Shown piece by piece: positions 36,397 through 45,573 of a DNA stretch of 64,000 nt; position 1 is the first letter of the stretch; every line of letters starts with the position of its first letter. The notes beneath the pieces are model-generated. The model did no database searches, was not told where the DNA came from, and saw only the letters and a list, made by a program, of their open reading frames with translations. The position numbers were made by a program, and so were the translations under genes. Origin of the DNA: Burkholderia cenocepacia (GTDB lineage Bacteria > Pseudomonadota > Gammaproteobacteria > Burkholderiales > Burkholderiaceae); contig NZ_CP060039.1 of the NCBI RefSeq assembly GCF_014211915.1, positions 3,348,001 to 3,412,000 on the forward strand. The letters run 5' to 3'.

Positions 36397-37617
36397 ATGT
36401 TCTGGGAAAAGAAGCTGGCACAGTGGGCGGACGAAGTACGGGCGAAAGCGAACATACCGGCGCGACTGGTGCTGTGGAACGGCGATCAACTCGATTTCGG
36501 CACCTTCAGCGCGCCGCAGGTCACGCTGAAGGTGAACAGCGCGTCGGCGTTGCCGCTGCTGCTCGAACCGAGCCTCGACAATCTCGGCGAGGCGTACGTG
36601 AAGGGCAAGATCGACATCGAAGGCAAGCTGTCGGACATCATCAACATCGGCTACTCGCTCGCGCGCAGCACCGTGACGAGCGCCAGCAAGCTCGCACGCG
36701 TGAAGCGCTACTTCAATCACACGAAGAGCACCGACAAGAAGGCGATCCAGTACCACTACGACGTCTCGAACGCGTTCTACCAGCTGTGGCTCGACGAGAA
36801 CATGGTGTACTCGTGCGCGTACTTCGAGAACGGCGACGAGGATCTCGCCACCGCGCAGATCAAGAAGATCGACCACATCCTGACGAAGATCCAGCTGCAG
36901 CCTGGCCAGCGGCTGCTCGACATCGGCTGCGGCTGGGGTGCGCTCGTACTGCGCGCCGCGCAGAAATTCGGCGCGACGTGTCTCGGCGTGACGCTGTCGC
37001 AGAACCAGTTCGACCTCGCCACCGCGCGCGTGAAGGCCGCGGGGCTCGAAGACAAGATCGAGATTCGTCTGCAGGATTACCGCGAGATCGAAGGCCAGTT
37101 CGACCGCATCACGAGTGTCGGGATGTTCGAGCACGTCGGCCGCAAGAACCTGCCGCTCTACTTCTCGCGCGTGCACGACCTGCTCACCGACGACGGCATC
37201 GCGATGAACCACGGGATCACGTCGACCGACGCGGAAAGCGGCGAAACGGCGCTCGGCGGCGGCGAATTCATCGATCGCTACGTGTTCCCGGACGGCGAGC
37301 TGCCGCACATCAGCCTCGCGCTCGAAGCGGCGCAGCGCGGCGGACTCGAGGCGGTTGACGTCGAAAGCCTGCGCCGGCACTATGCGCGCACGCTCGATAT
37401 CTGGACGGAAAACTTCGAAGCGAAAGCCGAGGAAGCGAGAAAGCTCGTCGACGACGAAAAATTCCGTATCTGGCGCGTGTATCTCGCCGGCTGCGCGTAT
37501 GCGTTCGAGCACGACGACGTGTCGATCTTCCAGATCGTGTGCCGCAAGGCCGGACGCAGCGCGAAAACGCTGCCGTGGTCGCGGCGCTACATGTACGAAC
37601 ACGCGCTGCCGCGCTAG
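36397..37617 (+). CDS. cfa: Cyclopropane-fatty-acyl-phospholipid synthase
   Basis: The product is 406 residues starting MFWEKKLAQWADEVRAK, with GGAGAAT upstream. It adds a methylene group from SAM across double bonds of membrane lipids. The SAM site is LDIGCGWGALVLRAAQKF; ITSVGMFEHVGRKNL and the lipid-binding N-terminal domain are present; the family motif NHGITSTDAESGE follows. The length is full. It lies 121 bases after pdxH; a DUF72 gene follows 23 bases later and may be co-transcribed. Confidence 0.95.
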   Translation: MFWEKKLAQWADEVRAKANIPARLVLWNGDQLDFGTFSAPQVTLKVNSASALPLLLEPSLDNLGEAYVKGKIDIEGKLSDIINIGYSLARSTVTSASKLARVKRYFNHTKSTDKKAIQYHYDVSNAFYQLWLDENMVYSCAYFENGDEDLATAQIKKIDHILTKIQLQPGQRLLDIGCGWGALVLRAAQKFGATCLGVTLSQNQFDLATARVKAAGLEDKIEIRLQDYREIEGQFDRITSVGMFEHVGRKNLPLYFSRVHDLLTDDGIAMNHGITSTDAESGETALGGGEFIDRYVFPDGELPHISLALEAAQRGGLEAVDVESLRRHYARTLDIWTENFEAKAEEARKLVDDEKFRIWRVYLAGCAYAFEHDDVSIFQIVCRKAGRSAKTLPWSRRYMYEHALPR

Positions 37618-37640
37618 GCGGCGCATCACGCTGGGCATGC

Positions 37641-38942
37641 ATGGGTGACGGCAGGACGCGGCGCAAGGCGCCGCCGCAACGACAGCAGCGCGACGACACC
37701 GACGAGTCGCACGCCGACGGGCAATTCGACCTGTTCGGCGTGCCGACGGATGTCGCACGCTCGTCGCCAGCGGACGACGAGCGCCCCGCCAGCCCCGATG
37801 AGCACGTGATGCCGGACACGCCGGAAGACGCACGGCCGGCACCACCGCCCGCCCGTACGACCTCCCGTCCCGCCGCCGACGACGAACCTGCCCCGTCGTC
37901 CGGCCTGCTGTGGGACGAACCGTCCCCGCCGGCCGCCGCGCCGAAGAAAGGCCGCCGCAAACGTGGCGTGCTGCCCGCGCCGATCTCGGCGGACGTCGCC
38001 GCCGCCGCGGCCGGCCTGCCGCCGAACGTACGGCTCGGCACGTCGTCGTGGTACTTCCCCGGCTGGAACGGCATCGTCTACGACGGCGATTTCGCGCAGA
38101 CGAAGCTGTCGCGCGAAGGGCTCGAAGCGTACGGCGCGCATCCGCTGCTGAGGAGCGTGAGCCTCGATAGATCGTTCTACGGCCCGCTGTCAGTGGCCGA
38201 CTACCTGCGCTATGCGCAACAGGTGCCCGACGATTTCCGCTTCGTCGTGAAGGCGCCGGCCGCGGTGACCGACGCGGTGATCCGCGGCCGGCGCGGCGAG
38301 CCGTCCGGGCCGAACCCGACTTTCCTCGATGCCCAGCTCGCGACCCGCGAATTCGTCCAGCCGTGCCTCGACGGGCTCGGCCGCAAAGCCGGCGTGCTGG
38401 TGTTCCAGTTCTCGCCGCTGCCCGACCAACTGCTCGCGGAACCGGCCGCGCTGATCGACCGGCTCGCGGCGTTCTTCGCGGCGCTGCCGCCGCTGCCGCC
38501 GGACGCCGACGGCACGCGTTACGCGATCGAGATCCGCGACGCGAGCCTGCTCACGCCGCGCTTCATCCGCGCGCTGGCCGCGCTCGGCGTGCGCTACTGC
38601 GTCGGCCTGCACGCGCGGATGCCCGACCCGCTGCGCCAGGCCGCCGCGCTCGCGCTGCTCGACGGCGACGCGCCGGGCCCGCTGATCGTGCGCTGGAGCC
38701 TGCACGGCGGTTTCAAGTACGAGCAGGCGAAGGCGAAATACGAGCCGTTCGACAAGCTCGTCGACGAGGACCCGGCCACCCGCTCGGCGCTCGCCGAACT
38801 GGCCGCGCGCTACGCGCTGGCCGGGCAGCCGGTGATCATCACGATCAACAACAAGGCGGAAGGCTCCGCGCCGCTGTCGTGCATCGCGCTCGCACGCGAA
38901 ATCGCCGCCGCGTGCGCACAGTGGCGCAAGGAGGCGGCGTGA
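37641..38942 (+). CDS. DUF72 (YecE-like) protein with a long low-complexity N-terminus
   Basis: The product is 433 residues. The first 130 residues are proline/acid/basic low-complexity sequence. The DUF72 TIM-barrel-like domain then runs from NVRLGTSSWYFPGWNGIVYD to the C-terminus, with LRSVSLDRSFYGPLSVADYL, DFRFVVKAPAAVTDAV and RYAIEIRDASLLTPRF. The function is unknown. Because the N-terminus is not conserved, the true start could be later; the ATG at 37641 is the first plausible one and lies 23 bases after cfa. Confidence 0.8.
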   Translation: MGDGRTRRKAPPQRQQRDDTDESHADGQFDLFGVPTDVARSSPADDERPASPDEHVMPDTPEDARPAPPPARTTSRPAADDEPAPSSGLLWDEPSPPAAAPKKGRRKRGVLPAPISADVAAAAAGLPPNVRLGTSSWYFPGWNGIVYDGDFAQTKLSREGLEAYGAHPLLRSVSLDRSFYGPLSVADYLRYAQQVPDDFRFVVKAPAAVTDAVIRGRRGEPSGPNPTFLDAQLATREFVQPCLDGLGRKAGVLVFQFSPLPDQLLAEPAALIDRLAAFFAALPPLPPDADGTRYAIEIRDASLLTPRFIRALAALGVRYCVGLHARMPDPLRQAAALALLDGDAPGPLIVRWSLHGGFKYEQAKAKYEPFDKLVDEDPATRSALAELAARYALAGQPVIITINNKAEGSAPLSCIALAREIAAACAQWRKEAA

Positions 38943-38967
38943 CCGCGGTTTCCGCCGCTGCCGACGC

Positions 38968-39528
38968 TTACGCGCCGCGCAGCGACTTCAGCCGGTGCGA
39001 GAACTTCTGCCGGAATTTCGCGAGCTTCGGCCCGATCACGACCGAGCAATAGCCCTGCCCCGGATTGCGTGCGTAATAGTTCTGATGATAGTCCTCGGCC
39101 GGCCAGTAATTGCCGTCAAGCGGCACGACCTGCGTGACGATCGGCTGGCCGAACACCTGTTCGCGCTCGAGCTCGGCAATCACGTCGAGCGCCGTGTCGC
39201 GCTGTGCATCCGAATGCGTGAACACGACCGACCGGTACTGCGTGCCGACGTCGTTGCCCTGCCGGTTCAGCGTGGTCGGATCGTGCGTCGCGAAGAAGAT
39301 CTCGAGGATCTCGCGATAGCCGATGCGCGCCGGATCGAACGTCACGTTGACGACTTCCGCGTGGCCGGTGTCGCCTTCGCAGATGTCGCGATAGCCAGGG
39401 TTGCGCGTATGGCCGCCCGCATAACCCGACTGAACGGCCGTCACGCCGTCGACGTCGAGAAACACGGCCTCCGTGCACCAGAAACACCCGCCTCCGAGCG
39501 TTGCGGTTTCAAGCATCTCGTTCCCCAT
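38968..39528 (-). CDS. msrA: Peptide-methionine (S)-S-oxide reductase
   Basis: The product is 186 residues. It repairs methionine-S-sulfoxide in proteins. The catalytic motif GGGCFWCTEAVF has Cys15, followed by VQSGYAGGHTRNPGYRDIC, GHAEVVNVTFDP and YYARNPGQGYCSVVIGPK. GAGGGA about eight bases upstream of ATG supports this start over the internal ATG four codons on. It converges on the DUF72 gene. Confidence 0.95.
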   Translation of the reverse strand: MGNEMLETATLGGGCFWCTEAVFLDVDGVTAVQSGYAGGHTRNPGYRDICEGDTGHAEVVNVTFDPARIGYREILEIFFATHDPTTLNRQGNDVGTQYRSVVFTHSDAQRDTALDVIAELEREQVFGQPIVTQVVPLDGNYWPAEDYHQNYYARNPGQGYCSVVIGPKLAKFRQKFSHRLKSLRGA

Positions 39529-40090
39529 GAAATCAGTCCCTCGTGGATGACGGCATCCGGCACGCCAATGCCGCGCCATCGTTTCGCATCGCCGCTGCCC
39601 GCCCGCGAGGCGGGAGGCAGCGGCACTTCGTCAAGTATCTCACTCGTGCACACAACTGGCAGATCGGACAGGGCGCCGCACGCGCCCCGCCGCGTGTTTC
39701 TCGTCTACACTTAGGCACGCGCAAGCGACGGCCAACCCGTCGCGCCCGCGCAGCGTCCGATGCATGCCCGACCCCGATGCCCACATCATCTGCCGGAACA
39801 TCGATATGCACGCCTTAACAGACATCGCCCGCGTCGCGGGCCCCGTCGCCGCTACGTCCATCGCGCCATCGCGATGGTGCGCGCCCGTTTCACCGAGTGC
39901 GCGGCGCGCCAACCTCTCGCCTTTTCCTGCTTTCACGACCTGATGCACGGCATCGCGCGCGTCGCCGACGCGCGCGTCCGCCGGCCGATCGCCGCGCCGG
40001 CATGATGCGCGCCGCGCGGCCACCGCAGTCCGCACGCCCGCAACGAACGGCCGTGCGTCCACGATTCGACACCATTCAGAGGACATCACC
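39529..40090. other. 562-bp region without a convincing gene, upstream of the SBP56-like gene
   Basis: Only short frames are present (for example a 45-codon one from ATG at 39806), with no recognisable domain or good ribosome-binding site. TACACT at 39706-39711 could be a -10. I see no repeats or structured RNA here. The long leader before the SBP56-like gene may hold its control elements. Confidence 0.5.
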
Positions 40091-41497
40091 ATGAGCATGC
40101 GGCCCGATCCGACGTTTCACGCTTCGCCCGAGCTTGCGATGCAGGCGCCGGCGGAGGAGTTTGCCTATACGTTGTTGCTGAGCCCCGATTTTTCCAGACC
40201 CGACGCGCTCGCCGTGATCGACGTGAAGCCCGGCTCGTCGACGTACGGCAAGATCGTGCATACGGTGACGATGCCGAACACCGGCGACGAGTTTCATCAC
40301 TTCGGCTGGAATGCGTGCTCGTCGTCGCTGTCGCCGCTGACCGGCCATGCGTTCCTCGAGCGCCGCTTCCTGATCATCCCCGGCCTGCGCTCGTCGCGCA
40401 TCTACGTGATCGACACGAAGCCGCACCCGACGCAGGCGCGCATCCACAAGATCATCGAGCCCGACGAGATCTTCGCGAAGACCGGCTATTCGCGGCCGCA
40501 CACCGTGCATTGCGGGCCGGAGGGCATCTATGTGAGCACGCTCGGCGGCGCGGGCAACGACGGCACCGACGGCGCGCCCGGCATCTTCATCATGGATTGC
40601 GAGACCTTCGACGTGCTCGGCCGCTGGGAGATCGATCGCGGCCCGCAGGACAAGCATTACGACTTCTGGTGGAACCTGCCGCGCGACTACATGGTGTCGA
40701 GCGAATGGGCGCTACCGCCGCAATTCGAGAACGGGATCGTCCCCGAGGATCTGCTCGCGAACAAGTACGGGCACCGGCTGCATTTCTGGGACCTGCGCGC
40801 GCGGCGCAACGTGCAGACGATCGATCTCGGCGCGCAGCACCAGATGGCGCTCGAGGTGCGGCCCGCGCACGATCCGGTGCGCGAATACGGATTCGTGGGC
40901 GTCGTGGTCGATACGACCAATCTCGAAGGCTCGATCTGGACCTGGTGGCGCGAAGGCGGCAAGTTCCACGTGAAGAAAACCGCGACGATCCCGGCCGAGC
41001 CGGCCACGGCCGACGAGCTGCCGCCGCTGCTGCAAGGATTCGGCGCGGTGCCGCCGCTCGTGACCGACATCGACCTGTCGCTCGACGACCGCTTCCTGTA
41101 CGTGTCGTGCTGGGGTACCGGCGAGATGCGCCAGTACGACGTGTCGGACCCGCACAATCCGGTGCTCGCGGGGTCGGTGCGCATCGGCGGCATCGCGCGC
41201 CGGGCACCGCACCCGAACGGCCGCACGTTCGCGGGCGGCCCGCAGATGGTCGAGATCAGCCGCGACGGCCGGCGCGTGTACTGGACCAACTCGCTCTATT
41301 CGACGTGGGACGACCAGTTCTATCCGGACGGCGTGCCGGCCGCGCAGGTGCTCGCGCACGCGGGGCCGGACGGCGGGCTGACGCTCGCCGACGACTACTG
41401 GGTCGAATTCCCCGACGGCTATCGTGCGCACCAGATCCGGCTCGAAGGCGGCGACTGCTCGACCGACTCGTTCTGCTATCCGTCGGTCAAGCGTTGA
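40091..41497 (+). CDS. SBP56/selenium-binding-protein family, methanethiol oxidase-like
   Basis: The product is 468 residues, full family length. The conserved DEFHHFGWNACSSS block near residue 60 contains the cysteine that binds selenium in the human protein. Other blocks include ERRFLIIPGLRSSRIYVID, YDFWWNLPRDYMVSSEW, DIDLSLDDRFLYVSCWGTGE and the C-terminal HQIRLEGGDCSTDSFCY. Human SELENBP1 and bacterial MtoX oxidise methanethiol to formaldehyde, H2S and H2O2, and MtoX is a copper enzyme. This protein has no signal peptide, unlike periplasmic MtoX. Its stop overlaps the TTG start of the next gene. Confidence 0.88.
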   Translation: MSMRPDPTFHASPELAMQAPAEEFAYTLLLSPDFSRPDALAVIDVKPGSSTYGKIVHTVTMPNTGDEFHHFGWNACSSSLSPLTGHAFLERRFLIIPGLRSSRIYVIDTKPHPTQARIHKIIEPDEIFAKTGYSRPHTVHCGPEGIYVSTLGGAGNDGTDGAPGIFIMDCETFDVLGRWEIDRGPQDKHYDFWWNLPRDYMVSSEWALPPQFENGIVPEDLLANKYGHRLHFWDLRARRNVQTIDLGAQHQMALEVRPAHDPVREYGFVGVVVDTTNLEGSIWTWWREGGKFHVKKTATIPAEPATADELPPLLQGFGAVPPLVTDIDLSLDDRFLYVSCWGTGEMRQYDVSDPHNPVLAGSVRIGGIARRAPHPNGRTFAGGPQMVEISRDGRRVYWTNSLYSTWDDQFYPDGVPAAQVLAHAGPDGGLTLADDYWVEFPDGYRAHQIRLEGGDCSTDSFCYPSVKR

Positions 41498-42159
41498 GCA
41501 CCGGCCTTCATGCGTCGTTCGCGCTGTGGGCGGCCGTGCTCGCGAGCGGCGTCTATCACGGGCTCAACCCGGCCATGGGCTGGCCGCTCGCGGTATCGAA
41601 CGCGCTGATGACGCGCCGCGGCAGCGCGCTCGTCGCGGCGCTCGGGTATCTCGCGCTCGGCCATGCACTGGCCGTCTTCGCGGTGATGCTGCCGTTCGGG
41701 CTGCTTGCCGCGCTGCTCGCGTGGCAGACGGCGATCCGGATCGGCGCGAGCGCGCTCGTGATCGGCTTCGGCGCGGTGCTGCTGATCCGGCGCCGGCATC
41801 CGCGGGCGCTCGCACGGATCGCGCCGGCGCGGCTCGGCCTGTGGTCGTTCGCGGTCGCGCTCGCGCACGGCGCGGGGCTGATGCTCGTGCCGATCTACCT
41901 CGGCCTGTGCGGGCTCGACCGGGATGCCGGCCACCGCGCGGCGGCGCTGCTCGTCGATGCGCATCTCGGCATGGCGCTCGTCGTCGCGGCCGTGCACGCG
42001 GCGGCGATGATCGCCGCCGGCGGCGGGCTCGCGTGGCTCGTGTACCGCTATCTCGGGCTGAAGTTCGTGGCGCGGAGCTGGTTCAATCTCGATGCGGTGT
42101 GGGCGTCGAGCCTGATCGTGACGGGAGCGCTGTCGCTCGGGCTGGCGGCGGCGCGATAG
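41494..42159 (+). CDS. Membrane protein coupled to the SBP56-like gene, unknown function
   Basis: The product is 221 residues with about six hydrophobic helices. It starts at TTG, overlapping the previous stop as TTGA, so translation is coupled. A conserved-looking motif GVYHGLNPAMGWPLAV opens the protein; later segments include LGHALAVFAVMLPFGLL and a second ALAHGAGLMLVPIYLG, suggesting two related halves with HG motifs, as in small metal or NicO/ArcD-annotated transporters. The function is unknown. The coupling suggests a joint role with the SBP56-like enzyme, for instance copper delivery or sulfur-compound transport (inference). Confidence 0.7.
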   Translation: MSTGLHASFALWAAVLASGVYHGLNPAMGWPLAVSNALMTRRGSALVAALGYLALGHALAVFAVMLPFGLLAALLAWQTAIRIGASALVIGFGAVLLIRRRHPRALARIAPARLGLWSFAVALAHGAGLMLVPIYLGLCGLDRDAGHRAAALLVDAHLGMALVVAAVHAAAMIAAGGGLAWLVYRYLGLKFVARSWFNLDAVWASSLIVTGALSLGLAAAR

Positions 42160-42439
42160 TGCGGGCAGCGAGGACCCGTTCGCGCAACGCGGCACCGAAT
42201 GGAATGGCCGCACCGTTAAAAAACGTGACGGAACGGCGCTGCCGGCCGCGCGCCGTAGTGTTCGCTACGCCACCCTGCCGTCGCGATGCGCCGCCCGACC
42301 GGGTCCGGCGGCCCCGATTCCGCTAAAATCGGGCCATGCGCACCCCTTCCCAATCGACCGCGTTGTCATTTTTCGTCCGCCGCGCCCGTCACGCCCGTGT
42401 CGTGTCGCGCCCGCCCGTCCCGTTCCGGATGGCTGCCCG

Positions 42440-42949
42440 ATGAGTCACGCCAATCCGCCGGATTTCGACGCGGCCGCCTTCCGGCAGGCGCTCGGCCAGT
42501 TCGCGACGGGCGTGACGGTGATCACGACGCGCGCGCCGTCCGGCCAGCTGATCGGCATCACCGCCAGTTCGTTCAATTCGGTGTCGCTCGATCCGCCGCT
42601 CGTGCTGTGGAGCCTCGCGCACAAATCGGCGTCGACGCCCGTGTTCCGCGGCAACAGCCATTACGTGGTGAACGTGCTCGCGGCGTCGCAACTCGACCTG
42701 TGCAAGCGCTTCTCGACCTACAAGGGCGATCGTTTCGAAGGGATTGCGCACGCGGCCGGCAACTCGGGGATGCCGGTGCTCGACGGCGCGCTCGCGTGGT
42801 TCGAATGCCACAACCGCAGCCGCTACGACGAAGGCGACCACGTGATCTTCGTCGGCGAAGTGGAACGCTGCGGCGTGCGCGCGGTATCGGAAACGGCCCC
42901 GCCGCTCGTGTTCCACGGCGGCGGCTTCCACGGCCTCACACCGCTTTGA
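42440..42949 (+). CDS. Flavin reductase-like (FMN-binding split barrel) protein
   Basis: The product is 169 residues. The family pattern is clear: ALGQFATGVTVITTRAPSG, GITASSFNSVSLDPPLVLW, HYVVNVLAASQLDL and HVIFVGEVERC. Such enzymes reduce FMN or FAD with NAD(P)H and feed two-component monooxygenases. No monooxygenase lies beside it. The last 14 bases overlap the end of the convergent kynR gene. Its closeness to the kynurenine genes may be fortuitous. Confidence 0.9.
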   Translation: MSHANPPDFDAAAFRQALGQFATGVTVITTRAPSGQLIGITASSFNSVSLDPPLVLWSLAHKSASTPVFRGNSHYVVNVLAASQLDLCKRFSTYKGDRFEGIAHAAGNSGMPVLDGALAWFECHNRSRYDEGDHVIFVGEVERCGVRAVSETAPPLVFHGGGFHGLTPL

Positions 42950-43436
42950 TCGCCCCCGTGCGCGCCAGGCCGACCGGCGCGCCGGCTTCGTCCTTCAGCG
43001 TCTGCAGCACGATGTTCGACCGGATGTCCATCACGCCCGGCGCCTTGTAGAGGCGGTTCAGCACGAAATCCGAATAGTGCTTGAGGTTGTGCGCGAGCAC
43101 GCGCAGCAGATAGTGGCTCTCGCCCGTCACGACGAACGCGCCGACCACCTCCGGCCATTCGCGCAGCGCTTCCGCGAAGCGCTCGTGCCATTGATTCTCT
43201 TCGTTGCGCATCGACACCTGCACGAACGCCTCGAGCTCGAAGCCGAGCTTCTCGCGGCTCAGGCACGCGCGATAGTGCTCGATCACGCCCTGCTCCTCGA
43301 GCAGGCGCATGCGACGCAGGCAGGCGGATGGCGAAAGCGAGATGCGTTCGGCCAGGTCGAGATTGCTGATTCTGCCCTCCTCCTGCAGTACCGCCAGAAT
43401 CCGGCAGTCGGTGGCATCGAGCGTGATCGCGTGCAT
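42936..43436 (-). CDS. kynR: Lrp/AsnC-family regulator, probably of the kynurenine genes
   Basis: The product is 166 residues. The N-terminal HTH reads [20 protein letters not shown] and [19 protein letters not shown]; the C-terminal RAM domain follows ([20 protein letters not shown]). An AsnC-type regulator divergent from kynB controls kynurenine catabolism in Pseudomonas and Burkholderia, usually responding to kynurenine; that role is assigned here by position. A perfect 15-bp palindrome lies between the two start codons. Confidence 0.85.
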   Translation of the reverse strand: MHAITLDATDCRILAVLQEEGRISNLDLAERISLSPSACLRRMRLLEEQGVIEHYRACLSREKLGFELEAFVQVSMRNEENQWHERFAEALREWPEVVGAFVVTGESHYLLRVLAHNLKHYSDFVLNRLYKAPGVMDIRSNIVLQTLKDEAGAPVGLARTGAIKAV

Positions 43437-43474
43437 TTTTGGTCCCCGTTTTCCCTCTGAGTCGAATTATCTGC

Positions 43475-43489
43475 CAATCCGGCGGATTG
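43475..43489. promoter_or_regulatory. 15-bp palindrome between kynR and kynB, likely KynR operator
   Basis: CAATCCG-G-CGGATTG is a perfect palindrome centred at 43482, about 45 bases from the kynR start and 80 from kynB. Lrp-family proteins bind degenerate 15-bp palindromes, so the size and position fit an autoregulated divergent operator. Confidence 0.6.
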
Positions 43490-43565
43490 TCCATGTTTAT
43501 TTCGCAAGCACTTTCTGCGAGCGTCCACCTATCATTCGAAGGATCGACTCACGCTTCGTCATGCC

Positions 43566-44206
43566 ATGGACACACTCTGGGACATCTCGCCGCCGGTCGG
43601 CCCCGCCACCCCGTGTGGCCGGGCGATACGCCGGTTGCCGTCGAACGCGTATGGCGGATGGAGGCCGGCTCGCCGGTCAACGTCGCGCGCCTGACGCTGT
43701 CGCCGCACACGGGCGCGCACTGCGACGCGCCGCTGCACTACGATGCCGACGGCGCGCCGATCGGCGCGGTGCCGCTCGATACCTATCTCGGCCCGTGCCG
43801 CGTGATGCATTGCATCGGCGCGTCGCCCGTCGTGCGGCCAGCCGATGTGGAAGCCGCGCTCGACGGTGTACCGCCGCGCGTGCTGCTGCGCACGTATGCG
43901 CGCGCCGCGGTCGAACAATGGGACAGCAATTTCTGCGCGGTCGCACCCGATACCGTCGACCTGCTCGCCGCGCACGGTGTGAAGCTGATCGGCATCGATA
44001 CGCCGTCGCTCGACCCGCAGGAATCGAAGACGATGGACGCACATCACCGCGTGCGTGCACACCGGATGGCGATCCTCGAAGGCATCGTGCTCGACGACGT
44101 GCCGCCCGGCGACTACGAATTGATCGCGCTGCCGCTGAAGTTCGCGACGCTCGACGCGAGCCCCGTGCGCGCGGTGCTGCGCGCGCTGCCCGCGCACGCT
44201 TCCTGA
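43566..44206 (+). CDS. kynB: Kynurenine formamidase, frame broken near the N-terminus
   Basis: The expected start [16 protein letters not shown] begins at ATG 43566, but the rest ([14 protein letters not shown] onward) is in another phase. Adding one C to the CCCC at 43609-43612 restores a single 213-residue frame. The body holds the cyclase-family motif [15 protein letters not shown], with its metal-binding histidines and aspartate, and [15 protein letters not shown]. The enzyme hydrolyses N-formylkynurenine to kynurenine and formate, the second step of tryptophan breakdown. It is followed by kynU 24 bases later and kynA. As written, no full-length protein would be made. Confidence 0.85.
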
Positions 44207-44230
44207 TTACCCGACCTACGACCCCACATC

Positions 44231-45487
44231 ATGATGATCAAGACCCGTGAAGATGCGCTCGCGCTCGACCGCGACGACCCGCTGGCCCCGCTGCGCGACC
44301 AGTTCTCGCTGCCCGACGGCGTGATCTACCTCGACGGCAACTCGCTCGGCGCGCAGCCGCGCGCATCGGCCGCCCTCGCGCAGCAGGTGATCGGCACCGA
44401 ATGGGGCGAAGGCCTGATCCGCAGCTGGAACACGGCCGGCTGGTTCGCGCTGCCGCGCCGCCTCGGCGACAAGCTTGCGACGCTGATCGGCGGCGCACCC
44501 GGCGAAACGGTCGTGACCGACACCATCTCGATCAACCTGTTCAAGCTGCTGTCGGCGATGCTGCGCCACCAGGCGGCGCGCGCGCCCGAGCGCCGGGTGA
44601 TCGTGTCGGAGCGCTCGAATTTCCCGACCGACCTGTACATCGCGCAAGGGCTGATCGAGCAGCTCGGCGGCGGCTACGAGCTGCGCCTGATCGACGATCC
44701 CGCCGACCTGCCCGGCGCACTCGGCGCGGACACGGCCGTCGCGATGATCACGCACGTGAACTACCGCACCGGCTACATGCACGACATGCCGGCCGTCACG
44801 CAGCTGGTGCACGACGCCGGCGCGCTGATGCTGTGGGATCTCGCGCACTCGGCCGGCGCGGTACCGGTCGACCTGAACGGCGCGCGCGCGGACGGCGCGG
44901 TCGGCTGCACGTACAAGTACCTGAACGGCGGCCCCGGCTCGCCCGCGTTCGTGTGGGTGCCGCAACGCCATCTCGCGCATTTCTCGCAGCCGCTGTCCGG
45001 CTGGTGGGGCCACCGCGCGCCGTTCGCGATGCAGCCGGGCTTCGCGCCCGATCCGGGCATCGCGCGCTTCCTGTGCGGCACGCAGCCGATCGTGTCGATG
45101 TCGATGGTCGAATGCGGGCTCGACGTGTTCCTGCAGACCGACATGGACGCGATCCGCCGCAAGTCGCTCGCGCTGACCGACGCGTTCATCGCGCTCGTCG
45201 AGGCGCGCTGCGCGGGCCTGTCGCTGAAGCTCGTCACGCCGCGCGCGCATCACCAGCGCGGCTCGCAGGCGAGCTTCGAGCATCCGCACGGCTACGAAGT
45301 GATGCAGGCGCTGATCGCGCGCGGCGTGATCGGCGACTACCGCGAGCCGTACGTGCTGCGCTTCGGCTTCACGCCGCTCTATACGCGCTTCGCCGACGTG
45401 TGGGATGCGGTCGAGACGCTGCGCGACATCCTCGCCACCGACGCGTGGAAGGCACCCGAATTCGCCGAACGCGGCGCGGTGACCTGA
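44231..45487 (+). CDS. kynU: Kynureninase
   Basis: The product is 418 residues. It is a PLP enzyme that cleaves kynurenine to anthranilate and alanine. It opens with [20 protein letters not shown]; the PLP aspartate region reads [15 protein letters not shown] and the Schiff-base lysine is Lys229 in [26 protein letters not shown] is the next family block. Either of two adjacent ATG codons may start it. It sits between kynB and kynA, completing conversion of tryptophan to anthranilate. Confidence 0.95.
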   Translation: MMIKTREDALALDRDDPLAPLRDQFSLPDGVIYLDGNSLGAQPRASAALAQQVIGTEWGEGLIRSWNTAGWFALPRRLGDKLATLIGGAPGETVVTDTISINLFKLLSAMLRHQAARAPERRVIVSERSNFPTDLYIAQGLIEQLGGGYELRLIDDPADLPGALGADTAVAMITHVNYRTGYMHDMPAVTQLVHDAGALMLWDLAHSAGAVPVDLNGARADGAVGCTYKYLNGGPGSPAFVWVPQRHLAHFSQPLSGWWGHRAPFAMQPGFAPDPGIARFLCGTQPIVSMSMVECGLDVFLQTDMDAIRRKSLALTDAFIALVEARCAGLSLKLVTPRAHHQRGSQASFEHPHGYEVMQALIARGVIGDYREPYVLRFGFTPLYTRFADVWDAVETLRDILATDAWKAPEFAERGAVT

Positions 45488-45573
45488 CCCGTCTTGCGCG
45501 GCGCGCCGCCGTTGCATGCCGCAGTTGCATGCGAAGCGCGCCACGCGTTCGTCATTCAAATCTGGAGAAAGTC

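Noticed and set aside
39760..40005. Possible small proteins in the gap before the SBP56-like gene
   Set aside because: Short overlapping frames (45 and 81 codons) have no good ribosome-binding site, domain or mutual consistency; not called.
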